This document shows, piece after piece, positions 8,430-17,372 of a stretch of DNA of 46,232 nucleotides (positions are counted from its first letter, which is position 1; the number at the start of each line of letters is the position of its first letter). A model generated the notes under the pieces. That model was not told where the DNA came from. It saw only the letters and a program-made list of their open reading frames with translations, and searched no databases. Source of the DNA: an uncultured Eubacterium sp. (GTDB lineage: Bacteria > Bacillota > Clostridia > Lachnospirales > Lachnospiraceae); contig CAJUBQ010000033.1 of assembly GCA_910584595.1 (NCBI GenBank), forward strand, positions 1-46,232, read 5' to 3'. The position numbers were made by a program, and so were the translations under genes.

Positions 8430-8512
8430 AGACATTCCTCCTCTTTTGGATAACATAGCACACACAAAAACAAAAATCAATAAAAAAGTATGAAAATATT
8501 AAAATCATGTTA

Positions 8513-8620
8513 GATAAGCGCAAAAAACCATCCGCATGGAGGCGCGGTTTTTTGCATTCGATTTATAAAGTGAGAAATCTCTCACGAAAAAGTCATGGAA
8601 ATGTAAGAGAAAAGTTCTAT
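8513..8620 (+). repeat. Long direct repeat, copy 2 (duplicated kinase end and promoter area)
   Basis: Second copy of the 104-base repeat at 7535-7638. It begins with kinase codons that have no start here and ends 70 bases before the ABC ATPase. Because it carries the regulatory sequence following the kinase stop, it restores the transporter promoter after the toxin-antitoxin insertion. No other gene is seen in 8430-8689. Confidence 0.95.
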
Positions 8621-8689
8621 GATCGTATTGTAACAGAAATAAGCAACTGTTACCGGATTACTTAGAAACATAGTAAGGAGGTTCATGGA

Positions 8690-9379
8690 ATGGAGTTTTT
8701 AAAAGTTGAAAATTTATGCAAAGTCTATGGAAAGGGAGCGAATAAAGTTACCGCGCTGGATCATGTTTCTCTTACGGTTGAAAAAGGGGAGTTTGCCGCA
8801 ATCATCGGCTCGTCCGGTTCCGGAAAATCTACTTTGCTGCATGCGATTGCAGGCGTGGATGTTCCGACAAGTGGGAAGGTATATTTAAACGGGCAGGATG
8901 TTTATGCGGGAAGTAATGAAAAGCTGGCTATTTTCCGCAGACGTCAGGTTGGTTTGATCTATCAGTTTCACAATCTGATTCCAACGTTAAATGTTGTGGA
9001 AAACATGACATTGCCGATTTTGATGGATAGGCGTAAGGTGAACAGAGAACGGTTAAACAGCCTGTTAAAGCTGCTGGGACTGCAGGAGCGGCAAAATCAC
9101 TTGCCAAATCAACTGTCCGGCGGCCAGCAGCAGCGGGTGGCTATCGGGCGTGCATTGATGAACGCGCCTGCAGTCATGTTGGCGGATGAACCGACGGGAA
9201 GTTTGGACAGCCGCAATGGACATGAGATTATTCGTCTGCTGAAAGAAAGCAATCGGATTTATGGCCAGACATTGCTGCTTGTGACCCATGATGAAAATAT
9301 TGCGTTGCAGGCAAATCGTATGATTGTAATTGCGGATGGAAAGATTGTGCGTGATGAAAGGCAGGTGGCCAGGGTATGA
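8690..9379 (+). CDS. MacB/LolD-type ABC transporter ATPase
   Basis: A 229-residue ATPase with Walker A GSSGSGKSTLL (~40-49), Q-loop IYQFHNLIPTLNV, signature LSGGQQQRVAIGRAL, Walker B VMLADEPTGSLD and switch LLVTHDENIA. These features define the MacB/LolD/BceA class, which pairs with FtsX-like permeases and performs mechanotransmission rather than classical transport. AAGGAGG at 8675-8681 sets the ATG at 8690. The stop overlaps the permease start by 4 bases. With the two-component system upstream it forms a sensing and resistance module of the antimicrobial-peptide type by analogy. The true ligand is not shown by the sequence. Confidence 0.92.
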   Translation: MEFLKVENLCKVYGKGANKVTALDHVSLTVEKGEFAAIIGSSGSGKSTLLHAIAGVDVPTSGKVYLNGQDVYAGSNEKLAIFRRRQVGLIYQFHNLIPTLNVVENMTLPILMDRRKVNRERLNSLLKLLGLQERQNHLPNQLSGGQQQRVAIGRALMNAPAVMLADEPTGSLDSRNGHEIIRLLKESNRIYGQTLLLVTHDENIALQANRMIVIADGKIVRDERQVARV

Positions 9380-11964
9380 ATATCTTTCATAAGGTTGCTT
9401 TGCAAGGATTGAAAAAGAACCGTACACGGACGTTTGTGACAGTAATTGGAGTGATGCTGTCAGCCGCATTGCTGACAGCAGTGTCTTCCTTTGGAATATC
9501 CATGCTGCATTATATGACGCAGGGAGCGATTTGTAAAAGAGGGGGCTGGCATGTGGCGTTTGCTGATGTAAGCAGGTCTGCTTTTCAGACATTAGCTGCG
9601 GACAGCGATGTTTCGGATGCAGTATCCTATGAAAATATTGGATATGCGATGTTGGAAGGAGGGCAGAATCCGGATAAACCGTATTTATTTATCGCGGGAT
9701 TTTATCAAAAAACGTTTGATACGCTGCCGATTGAAATGATTGGAGGCAGACTGCCAAAAAACAATACAGAAGTAATCGTTCCGATGAGTGTTGCCGCTAA
9801 TGGAGGTGTTAAATATACGATTGGAGATACCTTAAATGTGAAGGTTGGAATCAGACAGGCAGGTGAGGCCATGCTCAGTCAGCACGATCCGTATACCGGT
9901 GAAGCAGAGACGCTTGCTGCCTTATCCTCAAAAAGCTATACTGTGGTCGGTACTTACCAAAGAGCTGCATTTGAAGAATATACAGCGCCGGGATATACAC
10001 TGATTACAAGTGTGGATGCGGCACAGCAGGAAACAGTGTCAGACAGTTGTTCGGCGTTTGTGACATTGAAAAATCCGTATCAGGTGCGCGCTTATGCGGA
10101 TGAACATGGCGCGAGTTTTTTGAATGACGATGTGCTGCGTTTTATGGGGCTTTCTGATGACAAGCTGTTTACAACGCTTTTGCTGGCAGTTGGCGTCATT
10201 GTAGTCATTATTATTATGACTGGTTCTGTCTTTCTTATTTACAATGCATTTCATATTTCCTTAAATGAGCGTATGCATCAGATGGGCATCTTGATGTCAG
10301 TGGGCGCTACGGCAAAGCAGCTGCAGAATGCGGTATTGTTTGAAGGAATATGTATTGGCGCAGCCGGTATACCGGCGGGGATTCTTGTAGGTTTGGCCGG
10401 TATGGGTGCAGTGATTCAAATCGTGAATAAAAGCTTTACGAGTATTATGTATGACCAGGTGTCTTTGACGCTTGTGGTATCGCCATTTGCAATTGGTCTG
10501 TCAGCAATGGTCGGTCTGATTACGATACTGATTTCTGCCTGGATACCGGCGCATAAGGCGGTTCGTGTGCCTGTGATGGAATGTATCCGGCAGACAAATG
10601 AAGTGAAGGTTGAGACCAGGGCTGTAAAAACATCTGCCTTTGCTGCACGTATTTACGGGTTGGAAGGCATTCTGGCATTAAAAAATTTTAAAAGAAACAA
10701 AGGGCGTTACCGCAGCATTGTGCTGTCTCTTATATTAAGCGTTGTATTATTTATTTCTGTCAATGCATTTGTTATTGATTTAAAACAGGCATCAGAAATG
10801 GCAGTTGCATTTACGACGTATGATCTTGCGCTGGATGCACGTGAAATGCAGGATGATCGAATGCTGCCATTATTTGAAAATTTAAAAACGATAGATGATA
10901 TTTATGAGAGCTCTTATCAGGAGGTATTGTCTTACTCCTGTCATGTGAAAGGAAGTGATCTGACAGAGGATTTTTGCAGGGTAATGAAGATTGAAAGTGC
11001 AGATCAGGAATTGCAGCTGTCTATGAGCCTTTACTTTTTGGATGACTCTACGTATGTAAGAATGCTGAAAGAAGCCGGACTTGCGGTAGAACAATTTGCA
11101 GGGGAACAAGTAAAATTTATAGCTCTGGCAAAGGCTGACGATCACAGGCAGCGGCTTAAGGATGTTAAGGAGTTTGCTGATATATTCCGAAATAATGAGA
11201 TACAGGCGTCCATTGCTCCGGTAAAGGAGGGCATATCTTTGCCGGAACAGAGTCAGACAGCAGGGCTTACGTTTGTTAATGTTGTGTTCCCGGATATAGT
11301 GCCAAATACAGAGCAAACGAGGATGTATGAAGATAACCCGTATTATTTTATGGCAGCTGCACCGTATTCGCTGAAAGAAGAGTTTCAGACGCAGGCAGCT
11401 GATGTTTACAGCAGGGGGATGACATTTCGGTCAATGAAACCTGCGCAGTCAGCAAAGGAAATGGAACGCAGGATTTCAGAGGAGAAGATAACAGAGGATT
11501 ATCAGATTTGGAACGTTTCTAAGATGCTGGACGATAACAACAATATGATTTTTATCGCAAATGTATTTGCCTATACATTTGCGGTTATGATTTCTCTTAT
11601 TGCAGTAGCCAATGTGTTTAACACGATTTCAACCAATATCCGGATGCGTAAACGGGAGCTGGCAATGCTCAGATCTGTCGGGATGTCAGAGCGGGACTTT
11701 CAGAAAATGATGAATTTTGAATGTATTTTTTATGGAATGCGCGCACTTGCAGTTGGAATCCCTTTGTCTGTGCTGATTTCCTGGTTTATATATTTGGGAA
11801 TGACAAAGGGCGGTGCAGATGAAATTGATTTTGTGCTGCCGTGGGGGAGTATGGCAGCCAGTGTTATTGGTGTGCTTTTGATCGTGTTTATTACGATGCT
11901 GTATGCGACGAGCAAGATTAAAAAAGAAAATATTATTGATGCGCTGAGGGATGAGATGGTGTAA
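9376..11964 (+). CDS. FtsX-like permease (MacB-type, 862 residues)
   Basis: A large permease whose N-terminus (HKVALQGLKKNRTRTFVTVIG) leads into membrane segment 1. A soluble extracellular domain (~50-270) precedes three membrane segments at ~275-400, including SLNERMHQMGILMSVGATAKQ, the FtsX motif. A repeat unit starts at ~425 (LEGILALKNFKRNKGRYRSI), with a second extracellular domain (~465-710) and three final segments holding MRKRELAMLRSVGMSE. The total of about eight membrane segments with two FtsX domains is typical of Firmicutes permeases partnered with MacB-class ATPases. It is translationally coupled to the ATPase. It probably senses or expels membrane-active compounds. A convergent gene ends ~105 bases downstream, with no clear terminator seen between. 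Confidence 0.9.
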   Translation: MNIFHKVALQGLKKNRTRTFVTVIGVMLSAALLTAVSSFGISMLHYMTQGAICKRGGWHVAFADVSRSAFQTLAADSDVSDAVSYENIGYAMLEGGQNPDKPYLFIAGFYQKTFDTLPIEMIGGRLPKNNTEVIVPMSVAANGGVKYTIGDTLNVKVGIRQAGEAMLSQHDPYTGEAETLAALSSKSYTVVGTYQRAAFEEYTAPGYTLITSVDAAQQETVSDSCSAFVTLKNPYQVRAYADEHGASFLNDDVLRFMGLSDDKLFTTLLLAVGVIVVIIIMTGSVFLIYNAFHISLNERMHQMGILMSVGATAKQLQNAVLFEGICIGAAGIPAGILVGLAGMGAVIQIVNKSFTSIMYDQVSLTLVVSPFAIGLSAMVGLITILISAWIPAHKAVRVPVMECIRQTNEVKVETRAVKTSAFAARIYGLEGILALKNFKRNKGRYRSIVLSLILSVVLFISVNAFVIDLKQASEMAVAFTTYDLALDAREMQDDRMLPLFENLKTIDDIYESSYQEVLSYSCHVKGSDLTEDFCRVMKIESADQELQLSMSLYFLDDSTYVRMLKEAGLAVEQFAGEQVKFIALAKADDHRQRLKDVKEFADIFRNNEIQASIAPVKEGISLPEQSQTAGLTFVNVVFPDIVPNTEQTRMYEDNPYYFMAAAPYSLKEEFQTQAADVYSRGMTFRSMKPAQSAKEMERRISEEKITEDYQIWNVSKMLDDNNNMIFIANVFAYTFAVMISLIAVANVFNTISTNIRMRKRELAMLRSVGMSERDFQKMMNFECIFYGMRALAVGIPLSVLISWFIYLGMTKGGADEIDFVLPWGSMAASVIGVLLIVFITMLYATSKIKKENIIDALRDEMV

Positions 11965-12070
11965 CATGGATTTTTTGTATTTTCCAAAAGAATGATCCAG
12001 CAGATGAAATAAAATGACGCTGATATCGTCTGCAGCAACAGCGCCATTGTTTGGGAATTCCTCCGGCATT

Positions 12071-12559
12071 TCAATATCTAAAAGCGGCCAGCCGCAGGAG
12101 TTCCAGCCCGCAGATTCCACGCCTGAGAATACTTTCTGCTACGGATAAATGTACAACAAGAAAGCTCATTCCTTTTGCGCCCTGGATATGTAAAATGCCG
12201 GGCGCTTTTTCAGCAAAATCCTGTGCGTCTATATAGACGGCTGCAGGGATGCCGTTAGATGCGGCAACGACCTTTTTTGGGACATAAGGCAGGCTTGGAA
12301 CAAACCAAAAAGTTATCTGCTCGACAGTTTGTGTATCGACAAATACGCAGGGGCGCCATAACTGTTCTGGCAGGTATTGTTCCATCAGTTGTTTCAAACG
12401 GTCACTGATCAGATGTTCGCCTGCGATGTAGTCAAATTTTTGCAGGGATGGGATATCATGTATGATACGGACAGAAGGATCTTCCAAAGAAGCGTCTTCT
12501 GTCTTTGGCGCTTTTGGCAGCGTGACCGTTCCTGATTGTTTGAGAAGAAAATAATCCAT
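12071..12559 (-). CDS. Hypothetical protein, possibly Imm11 (DUF1629)-like immunity protein
   Basis: A 162-residue soluble protein. The layout is a short N-terminal MDYFLLKQSG strand, a DYIAGEHLISDRLKQLMEQY helix (the 'revealed/binding, then SDRLK-like' pattern of DUF1629/Imm11 proteins), then WFVPSLPYVPKK and a C-terminal SVAESILRRGICGLELLRL helix. I judge it Imm11-like by pattern only; this is inference. It is the second gene of a minus-strand pair with the pentapeptide-repeat gene (42-base gap), divergent from the sheath gene, so it probably belongs to the injection locus as an immunity or accessory factor. No toxin gene lies beside it. Confidence 0.55.
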   Translation of the reverse strand: MDYFLLKQSGTVTLPKAPKTEDASLEDPSVRIIHDIPSLQKFDYIAGEHLISDRLKQLMEQYLPEQLWRPCVFVDTQTVEQITFWFVPSLPYVPKKVVAASNGIPAAVYIDAQDFAEKAPGILHIQGAKGMSFLVVHLSVAESILRRGICGLELLRLAAFRY

Positions 12560-12601
12560 GTTTGCATTCCTTTCTGAAAAATGGCGCTGTCATCCGTTGT
12601 T

Positions 12602-13687
12602 TTAATCAATGAGAGTGATTGCCCGCATTTGTTCAGGGGACAAATCAAATTGATGTAAACGCTTGCGGTCGATAAGGGCGCCATCCATAATAGCGCCGGT
12701 AAAATCTGCATCCCGGATTTTTGCGCCGGTAAAGTCTGCATGGGTAAGATTTGCGCCGCAAAAACGAATGCTCCGGTATCCGGTAATGATCCATTTCGAA
12801 CGATTTGGTACGCCGCGATACGCTTTTGCAGCAGTAAAACAGGCATTTGTAAGGTCTGCTCCGGTAAAATCCGATTCATGCATCAGACAGTATCTAAGAT
12901 CGGCGTTTTGCATACAGGCGTGGCAAAACCGGGCGCCGAACAGCATGGAATCCTGAAAATCTGTCCCGATAAGAGTCGTATGGCGCAGATCGGAATAGCG
13001 CAGGTCAATTTCTGACAGATCAGCGCCGGAAAAATTAAGTCCGGTAAAATCTTCAAATGCATATTCATATTCTTCCCGCATGGAAAACCAGTCAAGCGTT
13101 TTTTCTGAGGTGCGCTGCCGGTTCTCTTTGTAAATAGCTTCGGTATAGGCCATGTATTCTCCGACATTGATCTCAAATTCTTTTCCTCGTTTTACAGAGA
13201 GAAACGGCTCCGATTCTACGCAGGGAAGAATAGAAAAACGGAAGGCAGAGACGATATATTTGTAAAACTGGCTGGCGCATGAGAGCAGATATGCAGTAGT
13301 CTCCTGTGCGGTTACTGCTTTGGCATATCTTTTTCTGGCGGACATCAGTTCTGTCCATAGCTCTTTGTATTTTGTGAACAAAAAAGAAAAATCGAAGCAG
13401 CCGACTACGCGCTGTTTGGCGTCGAAATACCAGTTGTCGTCATATACGCGCACCTCTGCGATCTCTTTTTTGCGTATCAGATTTGTAAACAAAAGTGTAT
13501 ATTCCAGGTAGGAGATTTCGTCTAATTCCTGTTTTTCCTGCAGGTTTCTAATGGTTTCACATATTTGCCGAAAATGTTTTTGAAATATGGGGATATAGTC
13601 ATCAAGGTATGTCTGGTAAATCTCTTCCGATTCGAACAGTTTTTCATTTTTTAACTCGTCAGCGTATTGTTTGAATTCTTTCGTCAT
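12602..13687 (-). CDS. Pentapeptide-repeat protein of the injection locus
   Basis: A 361-residue protein with two parts. Residues ~1-205 are helical and unassigned (KEFKQYADELKNEKLFESEE...). Residues ~210-345 are pentapeptide repeats of the A(D/N)LXX type: FTGLNFSGADLSEIDL, LRYSDLRHTTLIGTDF, ADLTNACFTAAKA, ANLTHADFTGAKIRDADF. Such repeats fold as a right-handed quadrilateral beta-helix and act as a rigid binding surface. An effector adaptor or cargo-binding role would be guesswork. It shares the divergent promoter region (13688-13951) with the sheath gene, which supports membership of the injection locus. The helical N-terminus is not part of common pentapeptide families I recognise. Confidence 0.8.
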   Translation of the reverse strand: MTKEFKQYADELKNEKLFESEEIYQTYLDDYIPIFQKHFRQICETIRNLQEKQELDEISYLEYTLLFTNLIRKKEIAEVRVYDDNWYFDAKQRVVGCFDFSFLFTKYKELWTELMSARKRYAKAVTAQETTAYLLSCASQFYKYIVSAFRFSILPCVESEPFLSVKRGKEFEINVGEYMAYTEAIYKENRQRTSEKTLDWFSMREEYEYAFEDFTGLNFSGADLSEIDLRYSDLRHTTLIGTDFQDSMLFGARFCHACMQNADLRYCLMHESDFTGADLTNACFTAAKAYRGVPNRSKWIITGYRSIRFCGANLTHADFTGAKIRDADFTGAIMDGALIDRKRLHQFDLSPEQMRAITLID

Positions 13688-13871
13688 TGATTCCTTACCT
13701 CTACTGAAAAAATGTTATTATTTATCAAAATTTAGTTTATCATAACAGTGTTTATTTGTCATGTTTTGTCGTTTGTGCAATAACTATAAAAATAGAGTAC
13801 TATTTTTGTTACTTTCTAACAAAATAGTTAAATAATATACGAAGTTTGTATAAAAATGTAGACAAAATTAG

Positions 13872-13901
13872 TTTTTGGTATTATGATAGGACTAGTATAA
13901 T
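13872..13901 (+). promoter_or_regulatory. Promoter of the injection-system operon
   Basis: TATAAT at 13896-13901 within TAGTATAATC, with TTTTTG at 13872-13877 (18-base spacer) or TTGGTA at 13875-13880 (15-base spacer) as -35. The 264-base divergent region is AT-rich, with many TTTTGT/ACAAAA-like words. No specific regulator site could be fixed. Confidence 0.55.
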
Positions 13902-13951
13902 CTGATAAAATACCAAGCTTACGTAACCCCTAAGTACAATGGAGGAATTTT

Positions 13952-16246
13952 ATGGAAATTATAGAACAGACAAACCGGACGATCTTGTTTGATGTCGTGA
14001 ATCCGGAAGTGTTTAATATGTTCAACATTATGTCGGACGTGGATGAAAATTCAAGAAGCCTTACGGATGAGAAAGTAGCCGAAATCAATCAGGCTCTTCT
14101 CGTAAAAAATTTTGATGAATTTTTAAAAAAGTTCCAGCCGACGATTTACAGCTATTTCGATCAGGAGCGGGGGATGGTATACGAACTGACAAAGCCTGCC
14201 GGAATTCCTGATCCGCTAGTGAAAAAAATAGTGATCGACCGCAGCAATACATTTTTAAAAATGTTCATTTCTATTATGGACAATAAAAAAGCGTCAGGTG
14301 CGACCAATGCATCATTTAATTATGAAAAGGTTACGGAGATGCTGGCGCCTCACAGAACGCTGAAAGAGATCAAGAAGCTGAAAAAGGATATTTCCTATCT
14401 GGAAAATAAAAATGCAGAATTTGAAAGTGATTCACCGGCAAAGCAGGATGCCGTAGTAAAGCTGAAATCCAAGCTGGATCGGACGAAAAAGTATTACAAT
14501 GAGACAGCTTCCCAGCTGACATTGATGCTTGGGATGATTAAAGATAATCTGGATACGGCTGTGCGTGCGTCGCAAAAAGGCATTACGGAGTTCCGGCCGG
14601 CGCTTCCCGTATTTAATGAAAACGCTGAAATCGTTGCACTGCAGGTATCAGACAATCCGGCGGGGCTGCTGACGGATAAGGGTGAAAAAGGAGAAAGCAC
14701 AGCGCTTGCCAGGTCCGGCAAGGCGGAACTGGCCGCTGCGTCAGATGCGCCGAAAAAGAAGAAAATCAGCTATAAAGAGCTGTCAATTTCTGTAATAGAA
14801 GATCAATATAACGAGACAATGCATGAGCTTTATACATCAGTCGGACAGGAATACGACGAGGAAACTGCAGCGTCGTCGCTGTCCAAAGAGCTGATTGTAG
14901 CGGCCTTTACAGATAAAATGCCGGATAAGCTGATTGCGATGGATATCAATGATAAAATTGAACTTTATAATAAATACTCTGCAATTAATACAAGCTGGCA
15001 AAAGGCGTTTATCCGTACGGCAAAGCTGTTGATTGAAAAGATATTAAGCGTAAAGGCATTTTTTGACCAGTATCAGCCAAAATCTCCAATGATGCGTCCG
15101 TCTTTGCTCATTGTAAATGCAAGCATGGATGAGATTTTGGAAGAAAAGAATCTGGAAAATTTGAAAAAGTATCTGGAGACAGTCAATAATAAGTCGGATT
15201 ACAGCAATACGATCTGGTTTGGGATTGTTCCAAATATTGAGTATTCCGAGGAAAGAGAAATGGAGCTGGATGAGGATACGATGCGTCAGTTTGGCTATAC
15301 CGGAGATTTGGACCATGGGGTTACGCTTGTGCCTACGCCGGTTTCCGATTTGCAGTTTTTGCTGGATTCCATTAAAGATTATCGTATACAGGTATTTTTC
15401 TCGTTTGAAGCCAGTGAAGATACGACGTTTTTAAAGCTTGCGACACATGGCATGGACCAGTATATGGAAAATACGGAAGAGCTGGAAAATGCTGATTACA
15501 GTCGTTACGCGATTCCCTGTCTGCCGAATTTTACGGTCATTCCAAGCAACAAATCCCGTGTAGTGCTTGGCTCGAAAGCAATCCGGCATGCGGATGGCAC
15601 GCTGGAGTTTTCCAAAGACAGAGATGATTTTATGAAGTTTTGGATTTATGGCGTTTATATCGGAGCTGCTTATGTGGCTGCCGGGATTGTAGCGGCTTAC
15701 CAATGCCCGAACTTTTTATCTTCCCGATTTGCCGGCAAGGTAAAGAAAGAATATCCGGGCGTCCGGTTTGATATTGAAGCCGGAGATAACGCATTGACAG
15801 TAACGACGACGATGCCAAAGGAAATTGCAGGTTATACGGCGGAAACAAAAAGTGTGATTAACGAGCATAAATATGGCTTTGTGTTTTCTTCTGATAAAAA
15901 CCAGCTGAACGGCAATTCCATTAATTTGATTACCGTGTATAAATCCCGCTGCATGAATGAGAGCAAGAATGGCGGATTTGAAAGTATTTTCAGGGAAACG
16001 ACCAGGACGTATCTGTATCGGATGATTGGTGCGATGACAAGCGATTACAAAAAAGACCGTATCGACCGTATCTTTGAATCCGGAGGGAAAGTAAAGGAAT
16101 GGCAGCTTTCGCCGAACTATGCAAATTCTATTTTGCGGGAAGGCGACGGCATAGAAAAAGGCGATTGTAACGATACAACTTATAATATAGAGATTAACTT
16201 TGCGGGAGTTTCTGAAAATATGGAACTTCAGATCAATACGGATTAA
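13952..16246 (+). CDS. Contractile sheath-like protein (TssB/TssC-type candidate)
   Basis: A 764-residue protein, first and largest structural gene of the locus and directly followed by the tube gene. Residues ~110-190 are strongly helical and charged (PHRTLKEIKKLKKDISYLEN), and ~230-260 are a low-complexity linker ending PKKKKISYKEL. The rest resembles a T6SS TssC/phage sheath body: WFGIVPNIEY, the helix FMKFWIYGVYIGAAYVAAGI, and a C-terminal domain with ETTRTYLYRMIGAMTSDYK followed by a beta-rich end (TYNIEINFAGVSENMELQIN) like the sheath handshake strands. The single large gene may combine what TssB and TssC split. GGAGGAATTTT precedes the ATG. Assignment rests on architecture and neighbours (tube, spike, PAAR), so it needs structural confirmation. 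Confidence 0.7.
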   Translation: MEIIEQTNRTILFDVVNPEVFNMFNIMSDVDENSRSLTDEKVAEINQALLVKNFDEFLKKFQPTIYSYFDQERGMVYELTKPAGIPDPLVKKIVIDRSNTFLKMFISIMDNKKASGATNASFNYEKVTEMLAPHRTLKEIKKLKKDISYLENKNAEFESDSPAKQDAVVKLKSKLDRTKKYYNETASQLTLMLGMIKDNLDTAVRASQKGITEFRPALPVFNENAEIVALQVSDNPAGLLTDKGEKGESTALARSGKAELAAASDAPKKKKISYKELSISVIEDQYNETMHELYTSVGQEYDEETAASSLSKELIVAAFTDKMPDKLIAMDINDKIELYNKYSAINTSWQKAFIRTAKLLIEKILSVKAFFDQYQPKSPMMRPSLLIVNASMDEILEEKNLENLKKYLETVNNKSDYSNTIWFGIVPNIEYSEEREMELDEDTMRQFGYTGDLDHGVTLVPTPVSDLQFLLDSIKDYRIQVFFSFEASEDTTFLKLATHGMDQYMENTEELENADYSRYAIPCLPNFTVIPSNKSRVVLGSKAIRHADGTLEFSKDRDDFMKFWIYGVYIGAAYVAAGIVAAYQCPNFLSSRFAGKVKKEYPGVRFDIEAGDNALTVTTTMPKEIAGYTAETKSVINEHKYGFVFSSDKNQLNGNSINLITVYKSRCMNESKNGGFESIFRETTRTYLYRMIGAMTSDYKKDRIDRIFESGGKVKEWQLSPNYANSILREGDGIEKGDCNDTTYNIEINFAGVSENMELQINTD

Positions 16247-16307
16247 TAGGCGGATGGTTGCGTCTGTTAATAGAAATAAAGTAAAAATAAAAAAGGAGGT
16301 ATGATTC

Positions 16308-16703
16308 ATGGCGTACAAAATTGTGATTGCCGACGTGACAGAGTTGAGTGAGGAGATTATTGACGTTGCTTTTAACTCTAAAATTCCGGAAGATTCTTTT
16401 GCAAGATCTTCTGACATTGAAGCAGAACTGGTCATTCATGGTAAAGTTTCTTTTGACGCGGACAAGCTTTTTATGCGTGATGCCGCAAAGAGCATGGCTA
16501 CCTGGGCATTGGTAAAACCGGAAAGTGCAGACGCGTACAAGAAAGTGACTGTAGAGTACCAGCATGCGACGGCGCCGAGAAAATATGAATTTTCTCATGC
16601 GTTTGTAGTATCTTATAACGAAAAATTCACAAAGACAGACGGTGAATTTGAGCTCGTTGTAAAACAGAAGAAAGACAGAATTGACGGCGTAGTGATCGAG
16701 TAA
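16308..16703 (+). CDS. Tube protein (Hcp-like)
   Basis: A 131-residue all-beta protein sized like Hcp and phage tail-tube subunits. It starts MAYKIVIADVTELSEEIID, and the middle AELVIHGKVSFDADK and YEFSHAFVVSYNEKFTKTDG are compatible with the Hcp/gp19 barrel and its extended loop. The C-terminus FELVVKQKKDRIDGVVIE forms the usual last strand. A very strong AAAAGGAGGT ribosome binding site fits an abundant subunit. It follows the sheath gene by 61 bases and precedes a hairpin that may lower expression of later genes. It would stack as hexameric rings inside the sheath and carry effectors or the spike at its tip. Confidence 0.78.
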   Translation: MAYKIVIADVTELSEEIIDVAFNSKIPEDSFARSSDIEAELVIHGKVSFDADKLFMRDAAKSMATWALVKPESADAYKKVTVEYQHATAPRKYEFSHAFVVSYNEKFTKTDGEFELVVKQKKDRIDGVVIE

Positions 16704-16738
16704 TCATGTCTTAACGTTACATCAAATAATGATTAAGA

Positions 16739-16769
16739 AGAAAGGCGTGCAGTACATGTACGCCTTTCT
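16739..16769 (+). promoter_or_regulatory. Intra-operon hairpin after the tube gene
   Basis: AGAAAGGCGT at 16739-16748 pairs with ACGCCTTTCT at 16760-16769. There is no T-run after it, so it is more likely an RNA-stabilising or processing hairpin (or a leaky attenuator) than a full terminator. It sits exactly between the sheath-tube pair and the low-copy assembly genes. Confidence 0.6.
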
Positions 16770-16789
16770 GAAAATACATGGGAGAGCAT

Positions 16790-17371
16790 ATGAAAACAAA
16801 CCAGATAGCCGGCAGATGTGTTTTGGCATGTGTTTTTGTCTACCTGCTGATTCAGATTTATTACTTATCCAATTATATTGTGCCTTCTGCCACGAAGGAA
16901 CCATGGAGAGATTTTGTCTGCCTGTTTCTGATACAGTCTGTATTTTTTGCAGTCTGTATTTTTGCAGTTTTTATCTTCCTTTTTTTGCAGCTTATAAAAA
17001 GAGAAAATACATCGCCGTTTGATGCATTGCTGCTTGTAAACAGTGAAGGAAAAATAAAGAGAGAGGTCTTGCTCTCTGATAAACATTCTTTTCTTATCAC
17101 GGGCGCTAAAAACGGCAGGGATGTATTTATCGAAAGCATACACGATCCGGATTCTGACCGGTATTTATACGGAGTATGTAATTTGGTCAATGGCCGCTGG
17201 TATTTTGAAACGATGACTGCAAGCCGCCCGATTGGATTAAAAAGAGGAAATGAAAATGTGATTTACAGGTTAAAAGAGGGGATGCTGTATCAATTGGATG
17301 CGTCAGATGTGATTTATGCAGATACATGTAAAATTGTGATAAGAGAACAAAAGAATATCTGGAGGGATTAA
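16790..17371 (+). CDS. Membrane protein with a degenerate FHA-like cytoplasmic domain
   Basis: A 193-residue protein. Two membrane segments (~8-30 and ~45-72, FLIQSVFFAVCIFAVFIFLF) are followed by a soluble beta-rich domain (~85-190). The domain pattern LLSDKHSFLITGAKNGRDVFIE... resembles an FHA fold without clear phospho-threonine residues. The ATG at 16790 is chosen over 16778 because GGGAGAGC lies just before it. It is the first gene after the hairpin and ends 1 base before the FHA gene. It may anchor the injection apparatus in the cell membrane, replacing the TssJ/L/M complex that is absent here. That role is inference from context; the family is not one I can name. Confidence 0.65.
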   Translation: MKTNQIAGRCVLACVFVYLLIQIYYLSNYIVPSATKEPWRDFVCLFLIQSVFFAVCIFAVFIFLFLQLIKRENTSPFDALLLVNSEGKIKREVLLSDKHSFLITGAKNGRDVFIESIHDPDSDRYLYGVCNLVNGRWYFETMTASRPIGLKRGNENVIYRLKEGMLYQLDASDVIYADTCKIVIREQKNIWRD

Positions 17372-17372
17372 A

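Noticed and set aside
15716..16598. Long minus-strand open frames
   Set aside because: They are shadows of the sheath and tube genes, without ribosome binding sites or recognisable domains.
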